Shown piece after piece: positions 33,475 through 42,097 of a stretch of DNA of 64,000 bases; position 1 is the first letter of the stretch; each line of letters opens with the position of its first letter. The notes under the pieces are model-generated. The model saw nothing but the letters and a program-made list of their open reading frames with translations, had not been told where the DNA came from and did no database searches. The stretch covers positions 4,526,001 to 4,590,000 of the forward strand of contig OY761542.1 in NCBI GenBank assembly GCA_963664635.1, written 5' to 3'. The position numbers and the translations under genes were made by a program. This DNA is from VXNE01 sp963664635 (GTDB lineage: Bacteria > Pseudomonadota > Gammaproteobacteria > Pseudomonadales > Azotimanducaceae).

Positions 33475-34842
33475 GTGCGGTACATCAGCACACGCGGCGC
33501 GACGCCGGCGCTGTCCTTCGAGGACGCCGTCCTCACCGGCCTCGCCCCCGACGGCGGATTGCTGCTTCCCGAAACGCTGCCCTCTTTCGCCGACCGGCTC
33601 GACGCCTGGCGGGGGCTGCCGTTCACGGACCTCGCCGTCGAGGTGTTCGCGCACTTTGCCGACGACATTCCGCCTGCACGACTCCGGGAAATCCTCCGGG
33701 AGGCGTACGCGACCTTCAGCCACCCCGAGGTCGTGCCGCTCGTCGATCTCGGCGAGCTGCACGTCATGGAGCTGTTCCACGGGCCCACGCTTGCCTTCAA
33801 GGACGTGGCGCTGCAGGTGCTCGGGCGGCTCTTCGAACACATCGTCACGACCCGCCGGACGCGGCTCAACGTGCTGTGCGCCACCAGCGGCGACACGGGC
33901 AGTGCCGCCATCGCCGGCGTAAGGGGCCGGGCCAGCATGGGCGTGTTCGTGCTGTACCCGGAAGGCCGCACCAGCGCCCTGCAGGAACTGCAGATGACCA
34001 CCGTGCCCGACGATAACGTCCACTGCATCGCGATACAGGGGACTTTCGACGATTGCCAGCGCATCGTGAAGGCGATCTTCAACGACCTCGACTTCAAGGC
34101 GCGCCACGGGCTCGGCGCCGCCAATTCGGTGAACTGGGCACGGGTACTCGCACAGGCGGTCTACTACCTGCACGGCGCCCTGCGTTTCGACGAACCCGTT
34201 TCGTTCAGCGTCCCGACCGGCAACTTCGGCAACATCCTGGCGGGCTATCTCGCCCGCGCGATGGGCGCCCCGATCGACACGCTGGTGCTCGGCACCAACG
34301 ACAACGACATTCTCGCGCGCTTCTTCGAGACCGGCGTCTACAGTCTCGGGGAAACGCGGCGGACCATCAGCCCGTCCATGGACATACAGGTCGCGAGCAA
34401 CTTCGAGCGTTTCGTCTACTACCGGCTCGGGTGCGACCCGGGGGCGCTCAACGCCTTCATGACCACCTTCGCGTCCGAGGGCGCGGCCCGCATCGAAGGC
34501 GGGATACCGAGCGACGAGGGGATTCTCGCGACGGCCGTGGACGAGCCGGCGACGTTCGCGGCGATGGCCGACCTTTACGCGCGGCGGCGCTACGTGGTCG
34601 ATCCCCATACCGCCGTCGGCGTCGCTGCCGCGCAGCGCTTCGCCGACCGCCGTCCGATGATCTGCCTGGCCGCGGCCCACCCGGCAAAGTTCCCCGACGC
34701 GGTCAACCGGGCCGCCGGCGAGGACATTGCCCGCCACCCGATGCTGGACGGACTCCGGGACCAGCCGGAGCGGAAGACCCTGCTGCCACCGGACATCGAA
34801 GCCGTGAAGGCCTTCATCGCACCGAGAGCGGGAGAGGCATGA
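33475..34842 (+). CDS. thrC: Threonine synthase
   Basis: A 455-residue PLP enzyme converting O-phosphohomoserine to threonine. It begins RYISTRGATPALSFEDAVLTGLAPDGGLLLPE, the typical N-terminal domain of the long (class II) ThrC. The PLP lysine is in HGPTLAFKDVALQ, the phosphate-binding turn in ATSGDTGSAAI, and the closing loop in FSVPTGNFGNILAGYLA. GTG 33475, four bases after selO, is chosen because family similarity begins there. The gene may be co-transcribed with selO. No regulatory leader is visible. Confidence 0.95.
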   Translation: MRYISTRGATPALSFEDAVLTGLAPDGGLLLPETLPSFADRLDAWRGLPFTDLAVEVFAHFADDIPPARLREILREAYATFSHPEVVPLVDLGELHVMELFHGPTLAFKDVALQVLGRLFEHIVTTRRTRLNVLCATSGDTGSAAIAGVRGRASMGVFVLYPEGRTSALQELQMTTVPDDNVHCIAIQGTFDDCQRIVKAIFNDLDFKARHGLGAANSVNWARVLAQAVYYLHGALRFDEPVSFSVPTGNFGNILAGYLARAMGAPIDTLVLGTNDNDILARFFETGVYSLGETRRTISPSMDIQVASNFERFVYYRLGCDPGALNAFMTTFASEGAARIEGGIPSDEGILATAVDEPATFAAMADLYARRRYVVDPHTAVGVAAAQRFADRRPMICLAAAHPAKFPDAVNRAAGEDIARHPMLDGLRDQPERKTLLPPDIEAVKAFIAPRAGEA

Positions 34843-34854
34843 CCCCAGGGGCCG

Positions 34855-35556
34855 TCAGGGATCCGCGAGCGCCCCGATCGTCGCCGGCAACTGGTCGAGG
34901 CGGTGTATCTCCGCACTCGCAACCACCCGCGCGCCGTCGGCGGCGTTGCCGAGATTCACCCAGACCGTGTGCATCCCCACGGCGCGTGCCCCCTCGATGT
35001 CGTCCACCGGCTGGTCGCCGACGTGGACCGTCGCCGAGGCGGAAACCCCCGCACGCTCCAGCGCCGCGTGGAACATCGCCGGGTCCGGCTTGCTGGCGCC
35101 CACGTCGCCGGCCGTGAACCCGAACGAGAAGTACCGATCGAGCCCCAGGCGCGCGAAATCCGCGTTGCCGTTCGTCAGCGCACCGAGGGTGTAACGCTCG
35201 GCGAGAACCGCCAGCGTCGCTAGCGCGCCTTCGTAGTACGAGATCTCGTGACGCAGCCGGAGAAACTCCTCGAACGCGCCCGCCGCCAAGTCCCGGGCCT
35301 CTGCCTCCGAGCGTCCGCACCGTCGTATCGCCCGGCGCAGCACCGCGAGCCGCATCTGCGAGACGTCGTGGCCGATGCCGGGCTCGGCCTCGACCACCTC
35401 CACGCGCAGCGCCCACAGCGACGCGCTGTCGAAACGCTCGCCGAACTCCGGAACGCGACGCGTCATCCAGTCGCGGCTGCCCAGTTCCGCCCGGCGGATC
35501 ACGTTGTCCGTCTCCCACAACGTGTTGTCGAGATCGAAGGTGACGAGTTGGATCAC
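34855..35556 (-). CDS. yigB: HAD-superfamily phosphatase YigB
   Basis: A 233-residue HAD-IA hydrolase. Motif I is VTFDLDNTLW, motif II LGALTNGNA, motif III the Lys in ASKPDPAMF, motif IV VHVGDQPVDDIEGARAVG. In E. coli YigB dephosphorylates FMN and other small phosphates and is encoded just after xerC, exactly as here. The start GTG overlaps the xerC stop by 4 bases (GTGA), so translation is coupled. Its 3' end faces thrC across 12 bases. Confidence 0.9.
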   Translation of the reverse strand: MIQLVTFDLDNTLWETDNVIRRAELGSRDWMTRRVPEFGERFDSASLWALRVEVVEAEPGIGHDVSQMRLAVLRRAIRRCGRSEAEARDLAAGAFEEFLRLRHEISYYEGALATLAVLAERYTLGALTNGNADFARLGLDRYFSFGFTAGDVGASKPDPAMFHAALERAGVSASATVHVGDQPVDDIEGARAVGMHTVWVNLGNAADGARVVASAEIHRLDQLPATIGALADP

Positions 35557-36488
35557 TCGTCCCGGGCCCTGGCGCGGGGATGGGCGGCATCGTAGACCTT
35601 CGCGAGATGCTGGAAGTCGAGGTGCGTGTAGATCTGCGTCGTCGCGATGTCCGCGTGGCCGAGCAGTTCCTGTACCGCCCGCAGGTCGCCGCTCGACTCG
35701 AGGAGGTGGCTCGCGAAGCTGTGGCGGAGCATGTGTGGATGCAGGGCATCGGTCCCGAGTTCCGCCAGGGAAAGCTTCTTCAAGCGCGTCTGCACCGTGC
35801 GCGGGCTGATGCGACCCTCGCCGCGTCCGGTGAACAGCGGCGCCGACGCGCCGACGCCCGGCCGCGTCCGGAGCCACGCCGCGATGGCCTCGATCGCGGG
35901 CGCGCCGAGCGGCACGATGCGCGTCTTGTTGCCCTTCCCCGTCACGGTCGCGAAGCCGTTGGCGAGGTCGATGTCCCTGAGGTCGATGCCGACGAGTTCC
36001 GCGAGACGCACGCCGCAACCGTACAGCACTTCGAGCATGGCGCGGTCCCGCAATTGCGTCTTCGACTTCGGTTTCCCGTCGAAGAGCCTGGCGGTCCGGT
36101 CGATGTCCAGGGCCTTCGGCAGCGGCCGGCCGCGTTTCGGTCCGACGATGCCCGCCGCCGGATTCGCCGCGAGCACCTCGTGCCGCACGGCGAACGCGAA
36201 AAACGCGCGCACGCTCGACAGCACCCGGGCGATCGTGCGCGGCGAGCGGCCCTTCGCGTGCAGGCGGCCGAGATGTCCGCGGACGTGCGATGGCTGGCAA
36301 GACTCCCAGTCGCCGTCGAGAGTCGTGCGGAAGGCCAGGAGGTCGCGCCGGTAGGCGTCGATCGTGTGCGCGGAACAGCGCTTCTCGTGGACGAGGTGGT
36401 CCAGGTAACGCTCCAGCAGCGGATCGCCGTGCCCGCCTGAGGTGGCATCGCCGCGACGCGCGCGAGGGGAGTTGGGCTCCGTGCTCAT
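35553..36488 (-). CDS. xerC: Tyrosine recombinase XerC
   Basis: A 311-residue site-specific recombinase acting with XerD at dif to resolve chromosome dimers. The SAM-like N-terminal domain (LERYLDHLVHEKRCSAHTIDAYRRDLLAF) precedes a catalytic domain with Arg in LEVLYGCGVRLAEL, Lys in TVTGKGNKTRIVPL, His-x-x-Arg in LHPHMLRHSFASHLLESSGDL, His in ELLGHADIATTQIY and the nucleophile Tyr in that last segment. Start ATG 36488 gives a normal length. The gene position between dapF and yigB identifies it as XerC, not a phage integrase. The DUF484 gene often found between dapF and xerC is absent. Confidence 0.94.
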   Translation of the reverse strand: MSTEPNSPRARRGDATSGGHGDPLLERYLDHLVHEKRCSAHTIDAYRRDLLAFRTTLDGDWESCQPSHVRGHLGRLHAKGRSPRTIARVLSSVRAFFAFAVRHEVLAANPAAGIVGPKRGRPLPKALDIDRTARLFDGKPKSKTQLRDRAMLEVLYGCGVRLAELVGIDLRDIDLANGFATVTGKGNKTRIVPLGAPAIEAIAAWLRTRPGVGASAPLFTGRGEGRISPRTVQTRLKKLSLAELGTDALHPHMLRHSFASHLLESSGDLRAVQELLGHADIATTQIYTHLDFQHLAKVYDAAHPRARARDE

Positions 36489-36669
36489 CGGACGGTGATC
36501 GCCAGGGGATTTCCGCAGATGCGACGGTCGGCGGTGAGCAGCTTGAAAGATCCTCTTCCTGCGCCTGAACGAGGGGCAGCTCGTCAGACCTCGAGTCGAA
36601 GGAACCGGCACGGCGCACTATGCGGCAGCAGTGCCCGGCATTCAAGACTGCAATGTGGTCGCGCTGTGG

Positions 36670-37518
36670 TCACGCCCGTATCTGACCGTCGTAGATCTGT
36701 GCCGCGGGACCGGCCATCGTCACGGGATCGCCTGCCCCGGGCCAACGCAGCTCGACCTCACCCCCCCGGAGCGAGATCGTGACCTCGGCGTCGAGCCGGC
36801 CCGTGAGCCTGCCCACCACCATGGCCGCGCAGGCTCCGCTGCCACATGCGCGGGTTTCCCCGACGCCACGCTCGTAGACGCGCAACCGGGCGAAGTCGCG
36901 CTCGACCACCTGGAGGAAGCCCACGTTCACCCCTTCCGGAAACGCCGGCAACGACTGCACCCGCGTACCGAGCCTCTTGACCGGGGCGCTCACGATCTCG
37001 TCCACCTCGACGACGGCATGGGGATTGCCGATCGACACGGGCGCCACCACGACGGACCCGCCGTCGGTCTCCAGGCGGTGGCGCACGGCGTCACCCAACG
37101 GCTCGGCCAGTTCCGACAGGAAGGGCACGTCGGCGGGCGTGAGCCCAGGGACCCCCATTTCCACCTCGACACGGTCGTCCCCGAGCATCCGGGTACGGAT
37201 GAAGCCGCTCGCGGTCTGCAGCGTCAGGGACTGCTTGACGGTCAGCCCGTGCTCCGCTACGAAACGGGCGAAGCACCGCGCTCCGTTGCCGCACTGCTCG
37301 GCCTCGCTGCCGTCGCGGTTGAAGATGCGGTAGCCGAAATCCGCGTTCGGCTCCGACGGCGGCAGCACGGCGAGCAACTGGTCGAAGCCGATTCCGGTGC
37401 GCCGGTCGCTCCAGCGCCGGATCTCCTCCCCGCGCAACTCCACGTTCTGGGTGACGAGATCGACCACCATGAAGTCGTTGCCGAGACCATGCATCTTGGA
37501 GAAGCGCAGCTTGGTCAT
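36670..37518 (-). CDS. dapF: Diaminopimelate epimerase
   Basis: A 282-residue cofactor-independent epimerase interconverting LL- and meso-diaminopimelate for lysine and peptidoglycan. The two catalytic Cys sit in EQCGNGARCFARF and RACGSGACAAMV; the N-terminal FSKMHGLGNDFMVVD is also typical. It overlaps lysA by 4 bases, so translation of both is coupled. The 181 bases to xerC hold no clear gene. Confidence 0.96.
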   Translation of the reverse strand: MTKLRFSKMHGLGNDFMVVDLVTQNVELRGEEIRRWSDRRTGIGFDQLLAVLPPSEPNADFGYRIFNRDGSEAEQCGNGARCFARFVAEHGLTVKQSLTLQTASGFIRTRMLGDDRVEVEMGVPGLTPADVPFLSELAEPLGDAVRHRLETDGGSVVVAPVSIGNPHAVVEVDEIVSAPVKRLGTRVQSLPAFPEGVNVGFLQVVERDFARLRVYERGVGETRACGSGACAAMVVGRLTGRLDAEVTISLRGGEVELRWPGAGDPVTMAGPAAQIYDGQIRA

Positions 37519-38762
37519 TCCGCTTCCCCTTCGAGCGCCACCTGGTCACGGAGCGTCTCCCGCCGCCGCACGACGCGGAAGTCGCCGCCTTGCACGAGGA
37601 TCTCGGGCGCGCGCCCGCGACCGTTGTAGTTGGAGCTCAGCACCATGCCGTACGCACCGGCGCCAAACACCGCCAGCAGGGCGCCTTCCGTCAGCGCCAG
37701 GTCGCGGTCCAGGGCCAGGAAGTCCCCCGTCTCGCAGACCGGGCCGACGATGTCCCAGCGTAGCGGCTCGGCATCGCCCGGCTCCACCGGCTCCACCGCG
37801 TGGTGCGCCTCGTACAGCGCCGGGCGGATGAGGTCGTTCATCGCCGCGTCGACGACCGCGAAGTTCCGGTGTCCGTCTGCGCTCGCCGGCTTTAGGTACT
37901 CCACCCGCGTGAGCAGCACGCCGGCCTCGGCCACGAGATAGCGCCCGGGCTCGACGATCAGTTCGAGGCCCCGGGCGAAGACCGCCGCGGCGATCTCGCG
38001 TCCGTAGGCTTCCACGTCCAGGCCCGGCTCATCGTCATACCGGACGCCGAATCCACCGCCGAGGTCCACGTGGTCGACCACGATACCCTCCGCCGCCAGG
38101 GCGTCCACGATGCCGAGCAGCCGATCGCGCGCGGCCGCATAGGGTCCGACATCGGCGATCTGCGATCCGATATGGCAGTCGATGCCGCGCACTTCCAGCG
38201 CATCCGACGCCGCTGCATGACGGTACATCTCGAGCGCGGTGGCCTCCGCCACGCCAAACTTGTCGTCCCTGCGCCCCGTCGAGATGTAGCGATGCGTCCC
38301 CGCGTCCACGTCGGGATTCACGCGCACGGAGACCGGCGCGACGAGGGACAGGAGCCTCGCCCGGGCCTCGAGCCGCCGGAGTTCGGCCGCGCTCTCCACG
38401 TTGAAGCAGCGGATGCCCGCCTTGAGGGCGAAATCGATCTCCACCACGGACTTGCCGACGCCCGAGAAGACGATGTCCGCGGCGGCGCCGCCGGCCCGCA
38501 GCACCCGCTGGAGTTCGCCCGCCGACACGATGTCGAAGCCGGCCCCGAGATCCCGCATCAGCCGCAGGATCGACAGGTTGGCGTTCGCCTTGACGGCGTA
38601 GCAGATGCGGACCCGACCGCCCCGGAGAGCTTGGGAGAGGCGCTGATAACGGGCCTCGATGGCCGCCGTCGAATAGACGTAGGCGGGCGTGCCCGCGGCG
38701 TCGGCTATGGCGCTGAAGGGAACGTCTTCGACCCCGATGGCGTTGTCGATGCGACCGAACAT
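37515..38762 (-). CDS. lysA: Diaminopimelate decarboxylase
   Basis: A 415-residue PLP enzyme making L-lysine from meso-diaminopimelate. The PLP lysine is in RICYAVKANANLSIL; the phosphate-binding GGGFGVRYDDEP and the substrate-site Cys-containing GPVCETGDFLA near residue 345 are present. It begins MFGRIDNAIGVEDVPF. The first 58 bases overlap, in another frame, the end of a short lipoprotein gene upstream. It is followed by dapF with ATGA overlap, the standard gammaproteobacterial order. Confidence 0.96.
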   Translation of the reverse strand: MFGRIDNAIGVEDVPFSAIADAAGTPAYVYSTAAIEARYQRLSQALRGGRVRICYAVKANANLSILRLMRDLGAGFDIVSAGELQRVLRAGGAAADIVFSGVGKSVVEIDFALKAGIRCFNVESAAELRRLEARARLLSLVAPVSVRVNPDVDAGTHRYISTGRRDDKFGVAEATALEMYRHAAASDALEVRGIDCHIGSQIADVGPYAAARDRLLGIVDALAAEGIVVDHVDLGGGFGVRYDDEPGLDVEAYGREIAAAVFARGLELIVEPGRYLVAEAGVLLTRVEYLKPASADGHRNFAVVDAAMNDLIRPALYEAHHAVEPVEPGDAEPLRWDIVGPVCETGDFLALDRDLALTEGALLAVFGAGAYGMVLSSNYNGRGRAPEILVQGGDFRVVRRRETLRDQVALEGEAE

Positions 38763-38881
38763 GCTGCGCTGCGTCTCTCTTCAGGGGACTCTTCCGGGAG
38801 CTCGTTCGGGAGGTACAGCGGGCCATTGTGGCCGCACGTCGCGGCCATCGCACACCACGCCGCCGCGAGGATCCAGCGCAT
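38705..38881 (-). CDS. lptM: LptM/YifL-like small lipoprotein overlapping lysA
   Basis: A 58-residue reading frame, too short for most automatic calls, beginning MRWILAAAWCAMAATCGHNG and continuing PLYLPNELPEE. It has a hydrophobic signal, a lipobox-like Ala-Ala-Thr-Cys and directly after the Cys the GxxGPLYLP motif that defines LptM (YifL) proteins. LptM helps assemble the LPS export protein LptD in the outer membrane. Its position just upstream of lysA-dapF is the conserved one. Thr before the lipid-bearing Cys is unusual (Gly, Ala or Ser is normal). The last 58 bases overlap lysA in a different frame. Confidence 0.75.
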   Translation of the reverse strand: MRWILAAAWCAMAATCGHNGPLYLPNELPEESPEERRSAACSVASTTPSGSKTFPSAP

Positions 38882-38990
38882 GCGAACCCGTTGCCGTCCC
38901 GGAGATCCGGAAGCCGCGCAGTATAGCGCCCCTCACCCGGAGCCGACCTCCTCCCCGCCGTGAGACAACCGTGAGACGCCGGCCGGCTCT

Positions 38991-40370
38991 TCAGATGCGC
39001 GCGCGGGCCGCCGCGGCCGCCGCGCGCACCCGTTCGGGCGCGGTACCTCCGGGATGGTCCCGCGCCGCCAGCGATCCCTCGAGCGACAGCACGTCGTACA
39101 CGTCCTCGGCGATCGCGGGGTGGAAGCGGCGCAACTCCTCGAGCGGCACGTCCGCCAGCGCCGCCCCGGCCTCCTGGGCGTGCCGCACCACCGCGCCCAC
39201 CGCGGCGTAGGCGTCGCGAAACGGCAGGCCGATCTTGACGAGATAGTCGGCCAGGTCCGTGGCGGTGGCGTAGCCGAGTTCGGCGGCCCTGCGCATCGCG
39301 GCCGTGTCCGGCTGCAGGGCGCCCACGATGTCGCGCATGGCGGCCAGGCAGTCGCGGGTGGTCGCGGCGGTGTCGAACACCGGCTCCTTGTCTTCCTGGT
39401 TGTCCCGGTTGTAGGCAAGGGGCTGGCCCTTCATCAGCACCAGGAGCCCCATCAGGTGACCGACGACGCGACCGGCCTTGCCGCGCACCAGTTCCGGCAC
39501 GTCCGGGTTCTTCTTCTGCGGCATGATGCTCGACCCGGTGCAGAACGCGTCCGGGAGTTCGACGAAGCCGAATTGCTGCGAGGTCCAGATCACCAGCTCC
39601 TCGCACCAGCGTGACAGGTGGACCGCCGTGAGCGATGCCGCCGCGCAGAACTCGACCGCGAAATCGCGGTCGCTCACGGCGTCGAGGGAGTTGGCGGCCA
39701 CGCCATCGAAGCCCAGCGCCGCCGCGGTCGCCGCACGGTCGATGGGGAACGTCGTGCCCGCGAGGGCCGCCGCGCCGAGGGGCGACACGTTCAGCCGGAC
39801 GCGACAGTCCGCAAACCGTGCCCGGTCGCGATGCGCCATCTCGAACCACGCGAGCATGTGATGGCCGAACGTGACGGGCTGCGCGGTCTGCAGGTGCGTG
39901 AAGCCCGGCATCGGATCGGCCGCATGGCGCTCGGCGAGATCGACCAGGCGGGACATGATCTCGCCGAGGAGGACCATGACGGCGTCGATCTCGTCGCGCA
40001 GGTAGAGGCGCAGGTCCGTGGCCACCTGGTCGTTGCGCGAACGCCCCGTGTGCAGCTTCTTGCCGGCGTCCCCGATGCGCTCGGTCAGGCGCGCCTCGAT
40101 GTTCATGTGAACATCCTCGAGGGACGTCGACCACTCGAAGTTCCCGGCCTCGATGTCCGCCTCGATGGCCGTGAGCCCGCCGACGATGGCGCGGCACTCC
40201 GCATCCGTCAGGACGCCGGCGGCGGCCAGCATCTCGGCATGGGCGATCGAGCCGCGCAGGTCGTATCGGTAGAGCAGCCGGTCGAACTCCACCGAGGCCG
40301 TGAACCGTTCCACGCCCGCGTCGGTGCGTTCCGCGAAGCGGCCACGCAACAGCCTGTCGTTCTCGCCCAT
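38991..40370 (-). CDS. argH: Argininosuccinate lyase
   Basis: A 459-residue enzyme of the fumarase/aspartase superfamily that splits argininosuccinate into arginine and fumarate. The superfamily signature is TGSSIMPQKKNPDVPELVRGKAG. Other marks are RSRNDQVATDLRLYLRDE near residue 112, the HLQTAQPVTFGHHMLAW loop with the catalytic His, and the GRFAERTDAGVERFTASV start. It is divergent from hemC with 109 bases between, and runs toward the lptM-lysA-dapF-xerC-yigB set 109 bases downstream. argG lies about 21 kb away. Confidence 0.96.
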   Translation of the reverse strand: MGENDRLLRGRFAERTDAGVERFTASVEFDRLLYRYDLRGSIAHAEMLAAAGVLTDAECRAIVGGLTAIEADIEAGNFEWSTSLEDVHMNIEARLTERIGDAGKKLHTGRSRNDQVATDLRLYLRDEIDAVMVLLGEIMSRLVDLAERHAADPMPGFTHLQTAQPVTFGHHMLAWFEMAHRDRARFADCRVRLNVSPLGAAALAGTTFPIDRAATAAALGFDGVAANSLDAVSDRDFAVEFCAAASLTAVHLSRWCEELVIWTSQQFGFVELPDAFCTGSSIMPQKKNPDVPELVRGKAGRVVGHLMGLLVLMKGQPLAYNRDNQEDKEPVFDTAATTRDCLAAMRDIVGALQPDTAAMRRAAELGYATATDLADYLVKIGLPFRDAYAAVGAVVRHAQEAGAALADVPLEELRRFHPAIAEDVYDVLSLEGSLAARDHPGGTAPERVRAAAAAARARI

Positions 40371-40410
40371 CGGCAGCGTCTTCCTGGCGTCTTGGGGGAC
40401 GCACTCCGTC

Positions 40411-40416
40411 TATACT
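40411..40416 (+). promoter_or_regulatory. Candidate hemC -10 box
   Basis: TATACT lies 63 bases upstream of the hemC ATG in the argH-hemC divergent gap. No convincing -35 hexamer is found at 16-18 bases, so this is a tentative call. Confidence 0.35.
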
Positions 40417-40479
40417 GGCACTTTCGGCTTGCAGGCTCCAAACACTCGGGAGCACCCGGGAGAACCCGGGAGCCGCCAG

Positions 40480-41388
40480 ATGCGCACACGACCCCCGTCC
40501 CACGTCACGATCGCCACCCGCGCCAGCCCCCTCGCCCTGTGGCAAGCGGAGCGGGCGCGGACGCTCATCGCCCGGGCGACCGGCGCGACGGTCGACCTCG
40601 TCGCCCTCACGACCGAGGGGGACCGCAAGCGCGGAACACTGGCCGAGTCCGGCGGCAAGGGTCTCTTCGTCAAGGAACTCGAGACCGCCCTTGCCGAGGA
40701 TCGGGCGGACATCGCCGTGCACAGCATGAAGGACATGCCGGCGACTCTGCCGGCAGGCTTCGCGGTCACCACGATCGGGGACAGGGCCGATCCGCGGGAC
40801 GCTCTCGTCGCCGCATCATGCACGTTCGACACGCTGCCGGACGGCGCGCGCGTAGGCTCGTCGAGCCCGCGGCGCAGGGCGCAGCTCCTGTTCGCGCGGC
40901 CGGACCTGGTGGTGTTGCCGGTGCGGGGCAACGTCGGGACCCGGCTCGCCAGGCTCGACGCCGGCGACGTCGACGCGCTGGTCCTGGCCTGCGCCGGGCT
41001 GGACCGCCTGGGGCTCGGCGAACGCATCAGCCAGCGGCTCTCGACCGACCTCTGCCTGCCGGCGCCGGGACAGGGCGCTCTCGCCGCCGAGTACCCGGCC
41101 GGCCGCAAGGACCTCGCCCACCTCCTGGCGCCCACCGTGGACCCCGCGACCGAGCGGGCGGTCATCGCGGAGCGGGCCGTGACGCGCGCGCTCGGCGCCG
41201 ACTGCACGACGCCCCTCGGGGCGTACGCGACGCTCGACGGGGAGCGCATCGCATTGCGTGCAACGCTCCTGCGGCCCGAGGGGGAACACACGTGGTCGGT
41301 CGCGGAGAGCGGCGCGGACCCCATTGCGCTGGGGGAACGGCTTGCCGATGCCCTGTTCCGCCTCGGCGCCACCGTCTCGCTCGTCTGA
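40480..41388 (+). CDS. hemC: Hydroxymethylbilane synthase (porphobilinogen deaminase)
   Basis: A 302-residue enzyme that joins four porphobilinogens into hydroxymethylbilane for haem synthesis. The start TIATRASPLALWQAERAR, the AVHSMKDMPATLP segment, the GSSSPRRRAQL loop and the cofactor-binding Cys in LGADCTTPLGAYA are all diagnostic. ATG 40480 follows a GGGAGCC site; the frame is open upstream but into the argH promoter region. It leads the hemC-hemD-hemX-hemY run, with 22 bases to hemD. Confidence 0.96.
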   Translation: MRTRPPSHVTIATRASPLALWQAERARTLIARATGATVDLVALTTEGDRKRGTLAESGGKGLFVKELETALAEDRADIAVHSMKDMPATLPAGFAVTTIGDRADPRDALVAASCTFDTLPDGARVGSSSPRRRAQLLFARPDLVVLPVRGNVGTRLARLDAGDVDALVLACAGLDRLGLGERISQRLSTDLCLPAPGQGALAAEYPAGRKDLAHLLAPTVDPATERAVIAERAVTRALGADCTTPLGAYATLDGERIALRATLLRPEGEHTWSVAESGADPIALGERLADALFRLGATVSLV

Positions 41389-41410
41389 CGGCCGCCGCCG
41401 AAGGAGCCCG

Positions 41411-42097
41411 ATGCGCATTTGGGTGACGCGGACCGAACCCGGCGCCTCCCGCCTCGCCGGGGCCCTCGAAGCCGTCGGCCACGAGGCCTGGCTACGGCCC
41501 GTCCTGCGCATCGAGCAGGTGCCGACCCCCCCGCCCGGCGGCGCATTCGACCTGACGGTCTTCCTGTCCGAACATGCCGTCCACGGCGCCTTCGCCAACG
41601 GTTGGGTCACGACGCCGGCGCTTGCCATCGGTCCGGGAACCCAGGCCGCCCTGGCCGGGTACGGCATACCTGCCACGGTCCCGAATGCCGCCTCGTCCGA
41701 AGGCATCGCCGAGTTCCTCGCCGGCGATCCTCCCGCGCGCGTGCTGCTCGCCGCGGGCGAAGGTGGACGCAACGTCCTGGCGGGACTCCTCGGCGAGCGC
41801 GGCTCGACGGTGGCCGAGTGGGACCTGTACCGGCGCCTGCCGGTCCGCGAGCCGCCGCCACCGCACGTGCGCATCGACGCGATCGTCGCCGGCAGTACCG
41901 GCGGATTGCGGGTCGCGGCAGACCTGTGGTTTGCTTCCGGGCAAAGCGCCGCGACGCCACTGGTTGCGCCGTCGGTTCGGATCGGGGACGCCGCGCGCGC
42001 GCTCGGTTTCGAGCACGTGTTCGTCAGCTCCGGCGCGGACGCGGACGCGACGGTCGCCACGCTCGGCGCCATCGCCAGCGGGAGAGGACCTTCTTGA
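41411..42097 (+). CDS. hemD: Uroporphyrinogen-III synthase
   Basis: A 228-residue HemD-like protein that cyclises hydroxymethylbilane to uroporphyrinogen III. HemD sequences are poorly conserved; here the N-terminal RIWVTRTEPGASRLAGALEAVGHEAWLRPVL, the FLSEHAVHGAF strand, the AIGPGTQAAL loop and the IVAGSTGGLR segment follow the two-domain HemD order, and position after hemC settles the call. The start ATG has a GAAGGAGCCC site. Its stop TGA overlaps the TTG start of the next gene. Confidence 0.9.
   Translation: MRIWVTRTEPGASRLAGALEAVGHEAWLRPVLRIEQVPTPPPGGAFDLTVFLSEHAVHGAFANGWVTTPALAIGPGTQAALAGYGIPATVPNAASSEGIAEFLAGDPPARVLLAAGEGGRNVLAGLLGERGSTVAEWDLYRRLPVREPPPPHVRIDAIVAGSTGGLRVAADLWFASGQSAATPLVAPSVRIGDAARALGFEHVFVSSGADADATVATLGAIASGRGPS

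Noticed and set aside
35553..36488. Phage or island integrase
   Set aside because: The tyrosine recombinase sits between dapF and yigB in the conserved housekeeping order and has XerC length, so it is the chromosome-dimer resolvase.
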